Assembly (NCBI GenBank): GCA_964016885.1
Contig: OZ024743.1
Coordinates: 72,946,063-73,010,062 of the forward strand
DNA: 64,000 bases
Direction of reading: 5' to 3'
From: Eledone cirrhosa
Lineage: Eukaryota; Mollusca; Cephalopoda; Octopoda; Eledonidae
Shown: positions 31,876-44,342 of the stretch, one piece after another
Layout: each line of letters opens with the position of its first letter
How positions within the stretch are numbered: the first letter of the stretch is position 1
Notes under the pieces: model-generated
What the model was told of the DNA's origin: nothing
The model's database searches: none
The model's input: only the letters and a program-made list of their open reading frames with translations
Position numbers and translations under genes: made by a program

Positions 31876-32336
31876 GTGTGTGGAAATGAGATATATTGTT
31901 CTTGTCATTTATATAGTCGGTGTTGTGAAGGCGTCCCTGAGCAGGAAGTGGCAGCAGCTGGAAATCCGCGTGCAATACACTTATTTAGGACACCGGATGT
32001 TTGCATGATTTGTTTTGTTGTTGTATACGCCATGAACAAATATATAATGGCTGGCATTCTGAACGTAATACTTGTCTCTTTTTTGTATATCACGAAACCA
32101 TCCTTATTAATTTTAAAAGGTGTAATTGTCTGTGCAAGAGGAGTCTCCTCCATAATCTCCTCTCCGTAGCTCATAATTGTAGATTAGTATAGCCTCAATA
32201 CAGAGAATACCAAGGGTTTAAGTCTGCAATGGACTGGTGTCCAATCAAGAGAGGATTCTTGTACTATCAGTCACTTAACACCAATAAAATGGGAATAAAG
32301 TCGACATGATGAGGATTGGAAAAAACTATAATATTC

Positions 32337-32517
32337 GTTTCTACTTTTGTCACAAGGCCAGCAATTACCCAGTACATTAATGGTACTTTATTTTATCGAC
32401 CTCGTAATGATGAAAGACAAAGTTAACCTCGGCGGGATTTGAACTCAGATCATAAAAGGCCGTAACTCTAAGCTGCAAAGCATGGTGTACGACTCTCTAC
32501 CGATACTGCCAATCCCT
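32337..32517 (-). mobile_element. Cephalopod-type tRNA-derived SINE, copy 2
   Basis: Minus-strand order: 'ggcagtatcggtagagagtc' (A-box region), 'gagttcaaatcccgccgagg' (B box), 'cgataaaataaagtacc', and tail 'ttgctggccttgtgacaaaa'. Confidence 0.92.
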
Positions 32518-34632
32518 ATAATATTACGGAATCAATGTGTATAATTTATCTATTATCAACGTTGCCTTATATGGATTGAGTTCAAGATGTGGCTGCTATT
32601 ACCGTATTATTAGTATTTTGTATAAAGTCTGGAAATTTTCATTTCGAATGTTTCCGGTATAAAATCTTTATTCCCATCCTTATGAACATGACTATTACGA
32701 AAATGTATTCTGTCCCTGTCTCTATTGGGTATCATTTCAAATATTTCCCCATATTTGTGTCTCATGAATTTTATACAAAGAACTGCCAATACCAAGCAAT
32801 ATATTATTTAATGGTTAAATTAGAGATATTATCTTATCCTGAGTCAAACTTGTATAGTGTTTTAAGGAAGAACACAACCTATCAGAATTCTCTATGGGCT
32901 GTTTTACATATATAATACCATCATATTTTATGGAAAGAGAAAAAAACAAATATATACAGTCTATGGTGTTGTTTTATGATTATTATATATGAATCATGGT
33001 ACAGGTTCATATTAACGAGTGTTTAACTCTATCCTGAGACATGTGTCTCCTATCCAGTTGGAAGGTCATAGAAAGTATAATATATATTAAGAACTTTATT
33101 CCTCTTTATCCCCTCACCACCATCTAGCAACACACTATTATCTCCTATCATGAAAGAGCTGTTAATAATGGTAGCGACTGTACTAGTTGTCAGTAAAATA
33201 GAATCATAAATGGTTTCCAGGTGGTAACGAATCAATAATAAAATATATTTCTGTAAATGTGTTCCTCTGCCATAACAGAGTAAGCCATTCCAACCTTTTA
33301 CAATAAATAAAATTCTTTCGATGTTTTTTTACTGCTCGGCTAGTGTATATGTAATAGTTATTACATTTTCTATCGTAGAGAGATAGTAGTATGATATCAC
33401 AATATAATAACTTATGTCACACAAAATACATTTTCTTATGGCAACTATTCAAACACTACCTTCTAAACTTGCCAATTTCTCTCACATTAGCTATGTCCAA
33501 TTAATGCGAATATTTTTATGTGATTTCCTTTGAACTTAATTCGTATTCTTGTACTGTTATATTCATTTGAAATGTACATTTCAAAGGTAAAGTTATATTA
33601 TTATTCTCTCCCTCCTCTCTTCACCTTCTTACTATATAAATGCCTAAACTTTGTGAAACTTATTTTGAATAGTTCCAGTCCAAATTACCACCTCTAGCAA
33701 AACTCAGCGAACATTAGAACGAAATTACTGCAAAGCCAGGTATATTTATTGTCGCATTGAAACAGGCCTGCTTGTAACGTTGTGTATTCCACATGATTTG
33801 ATAGATAAAAATAGCCATTCAAATCACTGGCAAAACACTGTAGAGTTCATCTAGAGCTGAGTTGTAGGATTGGTATAGAAGCCATCTGATGTGTTTAGTA
33901 ACTGACTATATTCTCCAAACAATATGACTGAAGTAAAAATTTAGTCGTCTGTAAAATATATTGCTTCGTCAGCTCCTTGAATTAGAAGTTGTTTTTAACT
34001 AGGATTTTAACCTTTTTTCCATTGTTGAAGCTGGTTCATCATTTTCGTAGATGGCTTTCTAACTGTCAGTTATTTCAGATACTCGTTTGTATTTGTTAAG
34101 TTCATTAAAAGAAGAACTATTTTGTTATTCATGTTTCGTAGATATTTACATCGTCATTAACATAGTTTTGAGGTCCTACAATGGAAACGTTTTAATAGTT
34201 TTCTATGCTCATCAGACCTCTATCCCTCTGTAAAAATGCGAAATATAATATACTATATTTGATTTGATCTCTGTATTCTAAATGCAGTCATTTAATCCCC
34301 GTTTTGTTTTCTTCCGTATATTAAGTCTTGCTAGAGTATATCAATGGTCAATTGAGACTATTACAACTTATTTCAAGATGTTGATTGCTATTTTAAGTGC
34401 TAATATTATGTCCCTATAATATACTTTCATAGCCATTTCTTTTATTTGTGTACTCTGTGTAATATCTATTTCATTGAGCCATGCGTCAGTATCTCTGTGT
34501 TTCATCAAATGCTCGTATCGTAGTTTCTTTATCCCACATATTAATGATTTTTACTAATTTTGCATTCTTCAAGTATGCGGTGGCGCCTTATTCTCGTCGA
34601 AATTTTTCGACATTCTGTCTCGTTAATTAATT
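32518..34632. other. AT-rich DNA, nothing recognised
   Basis: No repeat family or coding signature seen. A 108-codon frame at 32589-32915 has no recognisable domain, and I regard it as chance. Confidence 0.5.
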
Positions 34633-34820
34633 GTTTCTACTTTGGGCACAAAGCCAACAATTATCCCAGTGTATTACTGGTACTTTATTTTATCGACCCC
34701 GTAAGGATGAAAGGCAAAGTTAACCTCGGCGGGATTTGAACTCAGAATGGAAAGAGCCGTAACTCTTTGCTGCAAAGCATGGCGTCCGATCCTCTACCGA
34801 TACCGCCAATCCACCGCCCT
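34633..34820 (-). mobile_element. Cephalopod-type tRNA-derived SINE, copy 3
   Basis: Minus-strand order 'gggcggtggattggcggtat', B box 'gagttcaaatcccgccgagg', 'acggggtcgataaaataaag', tail 'gttggctttgtgcccaaagt'. One of the better preserved copies. Confidence 0.92.
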
Positions 34821-35019
34821 GTAAATTAATGTAATCACTGTTATATTTTTTCCGTGGTCTGTCACCCTCAGCGTATAAGTAGAGAGTGTCCATACACAAG
34901 AGAGTTTTGTTTAATATCTGACTATAGATCTGTTTAACATCGTAGTTAAAAGGTGTAATGCTAGATGGAGAAGTTGTGAGAGGGATTCCTCTTGGAAGGT
35001 TTTTCTTTAAGATCAGATG

Positions 35020-35110
35020 CCTTTAAATTCAGATGTTTGTTTTCGTTGGCATGATATATCCTTGAGCAAGGTATTTACTTTTGCTTTGCTCCAGTTCACT
35101 TGTAAATTAT
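35020..35110 (+). repeat. SINE 3'-region fragment (CCTTGAGCAAGG core)
   Basis: 'catgatatatccttgagcaa' and 'ttgctttgctccagttcact' match the 35600-35790 copy. The tRNA-like head is missing. Confidence 0.6.
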
Positions 35111-35136
35111 AGGATTTACAAGGTATTATAGTGAAG

Positions 35137-35320
35137 GCGCGTGGCTTAGTGGTTAGAGCATTGGGCTTGCAATCGAAAGGTCGTGAGTTAAATTCTCGGA
35201 CCGGGTGGAGTGTTGTTTCCTTGAGCAAGACACTTTATTTCACGTTGCTCCAGTTTACTCAGCTGTAGAAATGAGATGATAGGACTGAGGTCCCTATCAA
35301 TAAATCACCCAAGACACCTC
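35137..35320 (+). mobile_element. tRNA-derived SINE with clear tRNA-like head (second SINE family)
   Basis: Head: 'ggcgcgtggcttagtggtta' (A box), anticodon-loop-like 'gcttgcaatc', B-box region 'gtgagttaaattctcggacc'. Body: 'ccttgagcaagacactttat' and 'cacgttgctccagtttactc', resembling the conserved core found in several animal SINE families. The head is tRNA-shaped, but the run-on body and degenerate B box argue for a SINE rather than a functional tRNA gene. Confidence 0.75.
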
Positions 35321-35599
35321 CAACGAAATATAACTTCGAGCAGGCCAGCTTAATCTGCGTATTATTACGAGTTAGTTTTATCTTTAATCACATGTGCTAA
35401 GATGTTGTTCCCCTGGGTGTGCTTGTCAAGTCTGATATCCGTGACATCCAGCACCTCATTCAATTTTTCTCCTTGGAATTAGGTGAGCCTGTCACATGTG
35501 ACATCCCTTACAGCCAGCATCTCTTTCATATATCTGTCCTTGTAAAATATAATAGACAGAAATTTGTTATATCTTTATCTCATGGAATGTCATTAATTT

Positions 35600-35790
35600 C
35601 TTAAGAAGTAAATCACAAGAGTTATTGGCTAGGGTGCCTGTCGCATGATCGTAAGGCCATATGTTTGTTTTCGGTGGCATGATATATCCTTGAGCAAGGT
35701 ATTTACTTTTGCTTTGCTCTAGTTCACTCAGGTAGCAAGAACTAGTTATACCTGTAAGACAAATTGCCACACTTGTCACAGAATATGTCC
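35600..35790 (+). mobile_element. tRNA-derived SINE, diverged copy of the second family
   Basis: 'ggctagggtgcctgtcgcat' and 'gatcgtaaggccatatg' form a degraded tRNA-like head, followed by 'catgatatatccttgagcaa' and 'gctttgctctagttcactca'. Confidence 0.6.
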
Positions 35791-35999
35791 CATTGAATCT
35801 CCCTGAATAAAAACTATTTCACGATATGTTGATGATTAATTTTCTGCCATTCAGGTGGAATCTTCATATTTATGTCAAAAGTATTGTGTGCTGGAATATA
35901 TCATATATAGTGAAATATGTAGCACAGCATCTGTACTGTGTAACATCTAGGATCATAAGATCATCTCCATCTGTCACTGGTTCATATTTGCATTATATG

Positions 36000-36791
36000 T
36001 GTGCGTGCGTATGTTTATATACAAAAATATTATGTAGAAGTTGAGCACAGGATTGTTGCAAATATAAATGAAAGTATATGTATATATATATATATATATG
36101 TGTGTGTGTATGTCTGTGTGTGTGTGCGTGTGTATGTGTGTGTGTGTGTGTGTGTGTGTACACTATATATACACATAAACACACATAGATATCTATATAT
36201 ATTGAAAACTACATATGTTGACATATATTATACGAGATGAGATGTTCACTTAGATTGAACTGTAAGTATTATTAGTTACATTCTTACAGAGATAGCGATA
36301 TATCGTAACACATATCTGTACATATGTGTATAAGTATGTGTTGCATATGTGTGTATGTGTGTGTGTCTGCGTGTGTGCATATATTTATGAGTTTACGTGC
36401 GTACGAGTATGTGTGTGTGTATCTTCGTGAAAGCATATCGCTTATGATATTACTACACTCTATGTGTCCACTTGTCGCATCGCTTATTTCAATAGAGTCA
36501 ATTTAATTTTCCATTTTTTTTTTTTTTTTTGTATCGATTTTCCACTCGGCTTCACATCAAGGCTTCTCTCATCCTCTCAAGAGAAGGCTTTCATATACGA
36601 TTTTTAACTCACGCTTTCTTTAATAGTTGTTATATATTGCCATGGATTGAGAATGCTGTTTTTTATCACGTACCTTATCTTACGTGTTGCTATACACATC
36701 AGCTAAGACATGTTCACAACATTCCATTATATAAATATGTGTGTGAGTGTGAGTGTATGTGTGTGTGTGTATTTGAGTGTGTGTGTGTGTG

Positions 36792-36888
<97 letters not shown>

Positions 36889-37973
36889 TATATATTTGTA
36901 TCTGTCTATCTATGTATCTATATATTTATATATTTATATAGCTCCGTAGATACATATGCAAACATTCATATGAATGCTTATATACACATACATACACAGG
37001 CATATATATATATATATATTTGTATGTGTGTGTATGTATGTGTATGTGTGCGCGCGCGCGCGCGTGTGTGTGTGTATGCATTTTGCTATATGTGTGCCAC
37101 AACACAAATGACAGTAATAATTCTCCATCTCTATAAATTTTCCCAACTATATAAAAGGATCGACTATTATTCGAATTTCAAATTTCAATTTTTCGCAATA
37201 CTTTTACTCCACCCGCATTGCATATAAGTATGTTTACATATATATATATATATATATACATATGTCTGCGTGTGTGTGTTTGTGCGCGCACACATATGCC
37301 TGCGTGTGTATTTGTGTATATATGGTTGCATGTGTATAAATATATACGTATTAAACCACACACACACACATATATATATAAACATTTTGTTTCATATAGG
37401 CATGTATGTGTATGTTATTCAAGCATTATATTTTCACCATAATGCATATTGAAAACCTATCACAACGACACACAAATCAAAGCATTTTAAGAAGTGAAAT
37501 ATTAATAAAATTGCTGGGAACTTCACTACATTTAAATGCGTATTTATTATGAAAAAATATTTAAAATTCGTAAAGATTTTAAAATTTATACCCTGCATTT
37601 TCTTTATCAATTTCAAACGAAAGCAGAAAAAAATCTGGCAAGTTATAATGCTAATATAAGAGATGTAATGCAGCTGTCTATTGTGAAGAAACTAGGAGGA
37701 TATGTAATGCATTTACAAACGAGCACCTCATGCAACTTACAAACGCACACGCACAAACAACGCCAACCACTCACACCTCGAAACATATATATGATATATA
37801 TATATATATGTATATATGTGTGTGTGTGGGGGGGTGTCTGTGTATGTGTGAATGTATGTAGGTATGTGAGTGTGTGGGTGAGTGTGTACGTATACATGTT
37901 TGCCTGTTATTGCATGTTTGATACTACAGGCTATACGCCACCACGCATATCTTTTTCTATCTCTATCGCTATT

Positions 37974-38010
<37 letters not shown>

Positions 38011-38012
38011 TG
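36000..38012. repeat. Cluster of (TG)n, (TA)n and (CA)n microsatellites
   Basis: Several dinucleotide arrays (about 36075-36160, 36335-36420, 36737-36890, 37000-37075, 37240-37330, 37797-37880, 37975-38010) with short unique spacers, including a (CG)n run near 37051. Reading frames here are translated microsatellites. Confidence 0.9.
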
Positions 38013-38019
38013 GTGAAGG

Positions 38020-38850
38020 GTTGGGGGGAGTGGCTGTGTAAATGTGTAACTCTGTGTATCTAAATGCCTGCGCTGGTGTGTCTAGCTACAACACAAAATG
38101 TTACGTTATTAAATATAGTTCATGAGTTTCACAAGTACGTTGAGAATTTCAAATAGAAAGAAAGCAACGAAGAATAAGGAAACCAGATATTGAATATAAC
38201 AAATGTATTTGAGAATGCAAAAAAATATGATTCCATAGATTATTATGAATCGAAAAGCTATAGCACAGCATTGCACAAATTCAAATTCATTTGAAGCTAA
38301 ATGGAAACTCGTCTAACTTATATATTTTATCCATTTGGCAAAAAATATATATATATATATATATTTTTATTTTTATTTTTTGCTATTCAGTAATATATAT
38401 CTTGCATATTGATTTATAGTATCATTTATTTCAAGAGTGTCGGAGAATATGCATAATATTGATTTCTTGCATTGGCACAAGACTATAATTTATTGGGTGG
38501 TTTATTCAAATAAAGTGGTCAAAGTACATGACTTATGAAAAACATTGTCTCTGCAAACATGAATATTTGAAAATGTTTTCCTTGTGGTATTTGATATTAG
38601 AATGTAGACAGATTAACCAAAATTTAATACGTCATTGAATATGGTTCTCTATCGGTTTTACAATGTATATAATGCGATCGAAAGTTGTCGGTTCTACAAT
38701 GTATATAATACGATCGAAAGTTTGTCTGAATATTTTGAAGCAAAGTATGGAGAAAGAATTAAATTTCCATTAATGTAGAAAGGATAATAATATGACAAAG
38801 ACAATTGAGTTGGATCTAAATGTTATGTTTGGTTGTAAAAGCAAGAGAAA
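38020..38850. other. AT-rich DNA with a short tandem duplication
   Basis: A unit of about 44 bp containing 'caatgtatataatgcgatcg' is duplicated at about 38657-38722. Nothing else recognised. Confidence 0.5.
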
Positions 38851-38853
38851 TAT

Positions 38854-38950
38854 CTTCTTCTTCTTCTTCTTCTTCTTCTTCTTCTTCTTCTTCTTCTTCT
38901 TCTTCTTCTTCTTCTTCTTCTTCTTCTTCTTCTTCTTCTTCTTCTTCTTC
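38854..38950 (+). repeat. (TTC)n microsatellite, ~32 units
   Basis: A nearly perfect (CTT)n array of about 97 bp, capable of polypurine/polypyrimidine structure. A shorter (CTT)n lies at 47607-47631. Confidence 0.97.
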
Positions 38951-39418
38951 ACCCACATATTTTTGAGAGGGTTGTCAGTGCAGCAGCTATACCTGAAGTG
39001 ACACTCTCATCTCCAAGATACCTATGCTATTAAGTAACGTTACTGTAAAGACTTTTCGGATGAGAGGGTCGTGGGGGCAGAGTCCTAAAACACTCCTTGC
39101 AGCGGATCCGTCAGTAGCAATCGTCTCTAATTGATACGACGGGATCCCCAAGTGAGACCAACCAAAATGTCCAGCGATTATTTCCTGAGACATTGTACCC
39201 ATATGTCCATAATATCGGAGCAGTGTTCTCTGAATTCTAGCCGGAACGAAACCCTGATCTTCGAGCTACGCACTCTATCGAGAATTCGGAGGAACACCAA
39301 GTGAAATATAATTCAGTAATCAATGAAATATAATATAGTAATGAAAGTATATCCGTGGCGCAATGTTTAGGATGTGTGTTTAATGCCTTAACAAAACTTG
39401 ATGACTGATTTACTGTAT

Positions 39419-39852
39419 GTATACCTATCTACTTGCATACATACTTATATACATACATATACATATACACATACATAAATATATACATACACACATAAAT
39501 ACATATATACATACTTACAAAATACATACATATATACATACACACATATATCTACCTACATACACACTCGCATACGTACATAATATATAGGAACATACAC
39601 ACACATACATACACAGATACACACATGCATATATATATACATACATGCATTCATACATACATTCATACATACATAGATACATAAATATATACATGCATAC
39701 ATACATAGATACATACATTCATGCATACATAAATACATAAATACATTCATACATACATACATACATACATACATACATACATACATACATACATACATAC
39801 ATACATACATACATACATACATACATACATACATACATACATACATACATGG
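39419..39852. repeat. (ACAT)n microsatellite array
   Basis: Imperfect ATAC-type repeats becoming perfect from about 39745 to 39852, directly abutting the 5' break of the Dong/R4-like LINE. Confidence 0.95.
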
Positions 39853-41961
39853 CAAAGAACTACCGACCCATTGCATGCCAGAACCTGATGTATAAGATGT
39901 ATACAGCCTGCCTGAACCTATTCCTCCAAGATCACTGTGAAAATAATAACATCATCACAGATGAACAAGCAGCTGGAAAGAAAGGGGTTTGGGGATGTGC
40001 TGAACAACTCCTAATCAACAAAACTGCGATGTCGGAGGTGCGACAACTTAGGAGGAATATGACTACAGTCTGGCTGGACTACAGGAAAGCTTTCGATTCT
40101 GTTCCCCACTCTTGAATGATAGAGGCCCTCCAACTTGCTAAAGTCCCAGACATTATTGTCAGAGCCATAGAGAGGCTGTCTTCTTCTTGGGCTACTATCC
40201 TAAGGTTAAAGACAGACAGGAAGGACTCTATTGTCACTGATAAAATAAAATATTGCAGGGGTATATTTCAGGGGGACAGTCTCTCTGTGCTATTATTCAT
40301 CTTGCAATTAAACCCCTTGTCCTTTCTGCTCAAGAAATGTGAGGGATACATCATTGGCTCACAGGAGGACAGAAATACGAACCTAACCCATAACTTCTTT
40401 GTGGACGATCTGAAACTCTATGCCAAGAACATGGATGGGATGAAGACAAATCTTGACCAGGTTACAACGTTCTCAAAGGATATAGGAATGGAGTTTGGCC
40501 AAGATAAATGCTCATACATGACTGTAAAGCGGGGAAAAACAACAACCCAATCTAGCAACATTGTCATCAATGGCCTAACTGTTTCACCGATATCTGATGA
40601 GGATTGCTACAGATACCTGGGGATAGATAAGAACATATCCTATAATGGTATCTGTAATAAAGGACGTGTAACCAGGGAATACTACACCCGATTAAGAAAG
40701 ATCTGGTCATCGGAACTCTCTGCGCAAAACAAAACAGTGGCTCACAATATGTTTGCTGTGCCTGTCCTAACACCAACGTTAGGAATACTCAATTGGGCGA
40801 TAGACGAAATCCGAGAAGTTGATGTTGGAACTCGAAAAATATTAAACAACACCGGAAACTTCCACATCAACAGTGACATAGACCGCCTTTACTTGAAACG
40901 AAAGCAGGGAGGCAGAGGCCTAACATTAGTCCAGACAAAATTTGAATGTCGCATCATATCTCTCCGACATCTACGAACCTCGAAGCGTAGGAGCCCATTT
41001 CTCGAGCAAGTCTATCTGCATGAAACAGATAAGATCATGAGAGTTGGGAAGGAACTCCTTGAGAGATATTCCATGTGTGATAATCAAAAACTCAAACCCA
41101 GGGATGTCGCTCAGCAGTATCGCAGTGAATCCATGGATGAAAAACTGCATGCTTATCGCAAAAAATCATGCATGGATATGTAGCCAGGAAGCTCCAGAGT
41201 GGGAGTAATATAGATAAGGAAAGTAGTCTATCTTGGACAAACAACCGCTAGATTGGCTCCTACTTTGAAAGATACGCTTTTGCAATCCAAGAACAGGAGA
41301 TTAACACGAAATACCTGATTCAAAAAAGGGATAGGCATGCAGGCAAAACACCTAGATGTGATAACAAGTGCAGACTCTGCAGAACTAACATCGAGGATAT
41401 CACCCATGTCATCAGCAGCTGTCCAAAGATGTCATCGCGGTACTATGTACCTATGAGGCATGATGTAGTGGCCAAAAACTGTACAGTGCAGTTCGTAAAA
41501 ACGATAGCCCCGATAATAAACACATTAAAAGCTACAACAATGTGGAAGACATCCATGTACATAATATGAAAGAATACTGGTGGAATGTTCCAGTAAAAAC
41601 CCCAATAAAATGCAGGCATAACAGACCAGATATTATGATATGGGACAGGGAGAAGAAAGCATGCACAGTAGTGGAAATTAGCGGCCCAGCAGATGCCAAT
41701 ATAATGTCAAAGATTAGTGAAAAGGAGAATATTTATGCAGAACTGGTGAGAAATCTGCACATACTCCACCCTGATTACACCTTCAGATTTATGCATGTGA
41801 TTATTTGGGCACTGGGGTATGTTAGTAACTGCCTCAGTACAAATATTGAGAAGCTAGGCTTCACAGGAACAGAGAGAACACAAATAGTTAGGAAATTACA
41901 AGTAGAATCCATTAATGGAACAGTAAAAATATGTAAAACATTCCAGAAACTGTGCATCTAA
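39849..41961 (+). pseudogene. Dong/R4-type ORF: RT plus restriction-like endonuclease, disrupted
   Basis: Starts within the RT (AKNYRPIACQNLMYKMYTA). Motif A is VWLDYRKAFDSVPHS; a TGA at 40113-40115 replaces what is probably Trp, and the frame then continues. Motif B is IFQGDSLSVLLFIL. Motif C is FFVDDLKLYAKN (VDD). The region RLYLKRKQGGRGLTLV is typical of the R4/Dong group. The frame stops at 41184. A +1 shift restores HGYVARKLQSGSNIDKESS with one more TAG, then the finger CRLCRTNIEDITHVISSC (about 41371-41424, C-x2-C-x8-H-x4-C), then in another frame (41542-41961) KCRHNRPDIMIWD and VVEISGPADA, the PD...E pattern of restriction-like endonucleases. At least two stops and two frameshifts make it inactive. 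Confidence 0.8.
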
Positions 41962-42186
41962 TAACTGCATATACACATGTATAGATGCCAAGCATATACA
42001 CATGCACACATACAACTCAAAACATACGGATCGACACATACAATAACATCCATGTCTACACATGCATACATACATATCTACCTAGTTGATGTTGTGTAAA
42101 TTCCAATGAGAGAGTCTTGTGTCTATGTTAGAAACCGACTCTCTCTCTATTGGTAAAACTTTGTGAAATTATAAAACCAGAAGAAC
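39849..42186 (+). mobile_element. Dong/R4-type LINE, 5'-truncated, in an (ACAT)n array
   Basis: About 2.3 kb carrying RT, a CCHC finger and a restriction-like endonuclease region, followed by a ~220-bp 3' UTR ending 'aattataaaaccagaagaa'. Both flanks are (ACAT)n arrays (39419-39852 and 42187-42262). The clade call rests on the C-terminal endonuclease placement, RLYLKRKQGGRGLTLV and the CCHC spacing. Confidence 0.8.
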
Positions 42187-42262
42187 ATACATACATACAT
42201 ACATACATACATACATACATACATACATACATACATTCATACATACATACATACATACATGC
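42187..42262. repeat. (ACAT)n microsatellite, 3' flank of the Dong/R4-type LINE
   Basis: About 18 units with a few substitutions. Confidence 0.95.
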
Positions 42263-43050
42263 ATATGTATATGTGTCTATGTGTGTGCGTGAAAGACTCT
42301 TAAACTCAGTAAACTCCAGCTGAGAAGACGTAAGTTCAATGCAATACAGTTCTCTTTACATCAATAACTGTGGTATTTCAGCTGTAGCGTCTTCTCTGAA
42401 GGCATAAATACGAACAAAAATATCAATTAATTATATGTATGACAGTTTACATTGTGATATATAAATATATCTGTTTATTATCTGTATGAAACATACAGGT
42501 AAAATGGGAAATTTATGGTTGTAATTGTGATGAAAATTCTTGTAAACCGTTGATATTATTAGCAATATATACTATATGTGTATATTACCGCGATAGTCGA
42601 AATGTTTTAATGATGAAACTAGCTTCAATCCAAACCAAGAACTACAATGTGTTATTAACTATTTAGATATATAAACGATTTGAATTGCCCGAAAAATCTT
42701 AAATGTAAATATATTATCCAGACTTTCAGTTTAGTAAAACTCCAATCAAAATCTTTGGCATTCATTCTATAATTGTTGTTTAAGACAGAATATCTGAGTA
42801 TTTAAAACTATTTTGTCTAGATTTATACTTCACAGTAAGATAAATAATATCGAATTGTGGTGGATATCACTCCTACCACCACCAGAATCTTATATATGAA
42901 ATTAGATGGTTTCACTTGAGGGATCCACCTGGATTAGTTAGAGACGGTTGTTTCTGACAAGACCCACTGGAAGGAAAGTTTGATGACTCTGACCCCACGA
43001 CCCTCTCAGGAATAAGTGGGTCAAGAAGAAGATAACTGTATATATATATA
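42263..43050. other. AT-rich DNA, nothing recognised
   Basis: Contains an inverted pair of about 20 bp ('ctgagaagacg' at 42321 and 'cgtcttctct' at 42389). No family recognised. Confidence 0.45.
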
Positions 43051-43057
43051 TATATAT

Positions 43058-43736
43058 AGTAGAATGATCGAGAATCGGAATAAACAATATCCGACATGTG
43101 TAGCAGAGGGCTCAATAGTTTGGATAAACCAGAGCTATAACTATCGTTAAAATACCAACACACAGAGATCATGCCTAAAATCACCCCTGCAGCCGAAAAA
43201 GAACGACCAGGAAGACAAAATAAATTAAATGAATGTAAAAAACTCACCCGGACCCGCTAGAAGGATGTTAAATTCTAGCTTTTGGGGTTTCTGCAATTCC
43301 TTAATCAAATCACTATCAGCCCACATAAAAATATATATGACTTCTAGTGAGGAGACGAACGAGGAAGAGCTTCTTCAACGAGTTTCCGTTCAAAAATACG
43401 GAGGGACCCACAGCCAAAAACGCACATGGTATTCAGCAAGGGAGGGAACCCCTATATTAGCGAAAGAATTCGGTGATGTGTAATTATTGTAAAAATACAA
43501 AGGATCACATATCGAATCAGAGTGCTCAGCAGACGTGTTAAAATAAACAAGAGCTATTCATCAGTCAATAAGATCAACAAAAAAATCAATAAAATTAACT
43601 GGTCAATAGCTAAAGACTGGAGCTAAATACAGTAGAATGATCGAGAATCGGAATATCGGCCCAGGAAATCACGATAAACAATATCCGACATGTGTGGCAG
43701 AGGGCTCAATAGTTTGGATAAACCAGAGCTATATAT
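43058..43736 (+). repeat. Unidentified unit bounded by ~85-bp direct repeats
   Basis: 'agtagaatgatcgagaatcg', 'caatatccgacatgtgt' and 'gagggctcaatagtttggat' occur at 43059-43140 and again at 43631-43732. The second copy has an extra 'atcggcccaggaaatcacga'. Both copies border (TA)n. The ~490-bp interior has an 84-codon frame of unknown type (43229-43483). It could be a tandem duplication or a small element with terminal direct repeats. Confidence 0.55.
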
Positions 43737-43832
43737 ATATATATATATATATATTGTGGTAAAAAGACGGGAGGTTATATCTTCAGGAAAAACGCGCTTC
43801 CTCGCGTATAGTTTGCTAAGGTGTTGTAGAAC

Positions 43833-44033
<201 letters not shown>

Positions 44034-44090
44034 ATATATATATCATGATATTAAATAAAATAAATTGAAACAAATTTATAAAACCATATT

Positions 44091-44155
44091 TATTTTATTA
44101 TATATATTTCAAGGGCAACCAAGACAACATTGGTACGCTTTCATCGGATAAAATA
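44091..44155 (-). ncRNA. Hammerhead-like motif with a core mutation, left arm of foldback 7
   Basis: The inverted counterpart of 44278-44342. Stem I is a perfect UAUUUUAU/AUAAAAUA, but the core reads CCGAUGA (plus strand TCATCGG at 44141-44147), changing the invariant U4. Probably inactive. Confidence 0.5.
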
Positions 44156-44277
44156 GAAAGGTTGTTTTATAAATAGAGAGGTACCCATGAAAATCATACC
44201 TTATCGGTTGGAGGTGAATCTCCAACCGATAAGGTATGATTTTCATGGATACCTCTCTATTTATAAAACAAACATTC

Positions 44278-44342
44278 TATTTCATCTGATGAAAGCGTAC
44301 CAATGTTGTCTTGGTTGCCCTTGAAATATATATAATAAAATA
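44278..44342 (+). ncRNA. Hammerhead-ribozyme-like motif, right arm of foldback 7
   Basis: Stem I UAUUUCAU (44278-44285) with AUAAAAUA (44335-44342), 7 of 8 paired; core CUGAUGA 44286-44292; stem II 44293-44322 (AAG/CUU, GUA/UGC and CCAA/UUGG with a C-C mismatch at the same place as in foldback 3) closing a 7-nt loop; GAA 44323-44325; stem III from AUAUAUAU 44326-44333; cleavage base A44334. Spacing from GAA to stem I is identical to the 16.9-kb motif. Confidence 0.6.

Noticed and set aside
32589..32915. 108-codon frame as a host gene
   Set aside because: AT-rich, no domain, no signal peptide pattern, no splice context. Compatible with chance in such sequence.
35137..35210. Functional tRNA gene
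   Set aside because: The tRNA-like head has a degenerate B box, no clean acceptor stem closure, and continues into a SINE body.
38770..39001. Poly-Lys and poly-Phe frames
   Set aside because: They are the two readings of the (TTC)n microsatellite.
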